From Chitinophagaceae bacterium (GTDB lineage Bacteria; Bacteroidota; Bacteroidia; Chitinophagales; Chitinophagaceae): a stretch of DNA of 64,000 nt. The notes under the pieces are model-generated. The model had not been told where the DNA came from and searched no databases. It saw nothing but the letters and a program-made list of their open reading frames with translations. The translations under genes were made by a program, and so were the position numbers. The stretch covers positions 266,163 through 330,162 of the forward strand of contig JANINS010000004.1 in NCBI GenBank assembly GCA_024508725.1, read 5' to 3'. This document shows, one piece after another, positions 62,833-64,000 of this stretch; the first letter of the stretch is position 1, and the number at the start of each line of letters is the position of its first letter.

Positions 62833-64000
62833 ATGTATCCAAACCTGTACTACGCTTTTGAGGATCTTTTTGGTATCAAGATAAAAGGGCTGCAACTCAT
62901 CAATTCTTTTGGCTTCTTTGTAGCCATTGCATTTTTGATTGGTGCCTGGGTACTTGCTAAAGAATTAAGACGTAAAGAAGCAGAAGGTTTATTGGGATAT
63001 ACAGAAAGAACAATTACCACCAACCAACAGATCAGTTGGTTCGATGTAGTGCTCAATTTCGTACTTGGTTTTTTCCTTGGCTTTAAGATCATCGGTGCTT
63101 TTTTAATAGACTCAGCAATGGATGATCCGCAGGCTTTTATTTTCTCCAGCCAGGGACATCTGGTTGCAGGTCTTTTAGTTGGACTTTTCTTTGGGGGATG
63201 GAAGTTTAAGGATAAACGTCAAACAGCATCACTCAAGCCGGAGAAAAGAGTGGTAAGAATTTGGCCGCACGACAGGGTAGGAGATATGACCATCTATGCT
63301 GCCATCTTCGGCTTTGCCGGAGCAAAACTTTTCGATATACTCGAAAGTCCGGCTGCATTTATCAGATCATGGAATGAGTGGCAAGCCGGAAACAGCGATG
63401 CTGCCGGATTTCTTTTCAGTGGCTTAACCATTTACGGAGGTTTGATCATTGCTACTATTGCTATTATTGTTTATGCCCGTAAACACAAGATCAATGTGTT
63501 GCACCTGGCTGATGCTTTTGCTACAACCATGATGATTGCTTATGCCATAGGCAGGCTAGGTTGCCAGGTTTCGGGTGATGGAGACTGGGGTGTTCCAAAC
63601 GGTGCATACATCAGTACACCAGATGCTAAAATCGTTGAAGCTGCTCCCGGGCAGGCAAATATGGCTTTGCAGATGAATGCTGCATTTTATCTTCCAGAAC
63701 TCCATATTGATTCTATCAGCCAGGCAAAGCATCCTTCTACCAAAGCTTTTGCAGGATTACCCAACTGGCTTTTTGCCTATAACTATCCGCATAATGTAGT
63801 AGAGGCAGGCTCTAAGATACAAGGTTGCGAAGGTAAATTCTGTAGCCAGCTTCCGGTTCCGGCATATCCAACTCCTTTGTACGAAGTATTGATGTGCACT
63901 TTCCTGTTCTTTGTTCTTTGGGCACTGCGCAAACGAATAAAACTGGCAGGTAGATTAGCAGCATTGTACCTCATCTTCAACGGAATTGAACGCTTCCTGA
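62833..64000 (+). CDS. lgt: Prolipoprotein diacylglyceryl transferase, cut by the window end
   Basis: The frame opens at ATG 62833 (MYPNLYYAFEDLFGIKIKGL) and is still open at the right edge, giving at least 389 residues. It has several membrane helices (FFVAIAFLIGAWVLA, VLNFVLGFFLGF, IATIAIIVYA), the segment HDRVGDMTIYAAIFGFAGAK, SGLTIYGGLI and the Lgt signature AYAIGRLGCQVSGDGDWG. It transfers diacylglycerol from phosphatidylglycerol to the lipobox cysteine of prolipoproteins. Several lipoproteins in this window (MsrA, PCC-domain and OmpA types) would be its substrates. It is longer than the Escherichia coli enzyme, with extra sequence between the early helices and in the periplasmic loop. 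Confidence 0.93.
   Translation, partial: MYPNLYYAFEDLFGIKIKGLQLINSFGFFVAIAFLIGAWVLAKELRRKEAEGLLGYTERTITTNQQISWFDVVLNFVLGFFLGFKIIGAFLIDSAMDDPQAFIFSSQGHLVAGLLVGLFFGGWKFKDKRQTASLKPEKRVVRIWPHDRVGDMTIYAAIFGFAGAKLFDILESPAAFIRSWNEWQAGNSDAAGFLFSGLTIYGGLIIATIAIIVYARKHKINVLHLADAFATTMMIAYAIGRLGCQVSGDGDWGVPNGAYISTPDAKIVEAAPGQANMALQMNAAFYLPELHIDSISQAKHPSTKAFAGLPNWLFAYNYPHNVVEAGSKIQGCEGKFCSQLPVPAYPTPLYEVLMCTFLFFVLWALRKRIKLAGRLAALYLIFNGIERFL

Noticed and set aside
1-64000. CRISPR arrays, tRNA or rRNA genes and transposases
   Set aside because: I saw no regularly spaced direct repeats, no tRNA T-loop/acceptor arrangement and no DDE, tyrosine or serine recombinase motif. The 20-nt repeats are too far apart for an array.

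Overview
The window comes from a member of the Bacteroidota, most likely family Chitinophagaceae (inference). The evidence is the T9SS cargo proteins with type A and type B (CHU_C) C-terminal sorting domains, a PorP/SprF protein, a PorE-like OmpA protein, a GxxExxY protein, a Bacteroidota-type putative porin, AT-rich leaders without clear Shine-Dalgarno sequences, and several exact TAnnTTTG -7 promoter boxes. Coding density is high. Two genes run off the edges: purM at the left and lgt at the right. I see no tRNA, rRNA, CRISPR array, phage or transposase gene.

Region 1 (1-3.3 kb): the 3' end of purM, an FtsE-type ABC ATPase, and two glycosyltransferases on the opposite strand. Region 2 (3.3-11 kb): a kynurenine-degradation island. 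ACMSD and 3-hydroxyanthranilate dioxygenase lie on the minus strand. A divergent plus-strand operon carries an SDR, 2-aminomuconate-semialdehyde dehydrogenase, a RidA-type 2-aminomuconate deaminase, kynureninase and kynurenine 3-monooxygenase. Together they take L-kynurenine to the 2-aminomuconate/oxalocrotonate level; tryptophan dioxygenase and formamidase are not here. A GxxExxY nuclease-like gene bounded by inverted repeats sits between the two minus-strand genes. Two ~77-bp non-coding palindromes with the same ends sit in the plus-strand operon. This looks like a mobile gene with its non-autonomous derivatives and is the best candidate here for an undescribed system.

Region 3 (11-38 kb): mostly housekeeping and envelope genes. 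They include an SGNH hydrolase, two TlpA thioredoxins, an ATP-grasp-like unknown next to a Cys-rich copper-storage protein, a putative porin, PNP, an XRE regulator with a coupled partner, a DUF5686 protein, TrhO, PurC, a TonB-dependent receptor and MsrA. A PCC-domain lipoprotein, a CHASE3 histidine kinase with a receiver-only response regulator, an OmpA lipoprotein, a Crp/Fnr regulator, a frameshifted histone-H1-like gene, GcvP and a cysteine desulfurase follow.

Region 4 (38.4-61.3 kb): a surface-protein island. Two giant type A T9SS cargo proteins flank a 70-residue PID-CTERM-like peptide. Then come a 2180-residue IgGFc-binding/PKD/CHU_C adhesin, a PorP/SprF protein, a PorE-like protein and a second IgGFc-binding/PKD/CHU_C adhesin. 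Three leaders in this island share a GGTAACGAYTGCRTA element, one of them within a perfect 14-bp palindrome. Region 5 (61.3-64 kb): Hsp20, a bacilliredoxin and the start of lgt.

A 20-nt intergenic motif (STTGYGTCRCWCWCTTSDRC) occurs six times across the window, plus one diverged inverted copy, always between genes.
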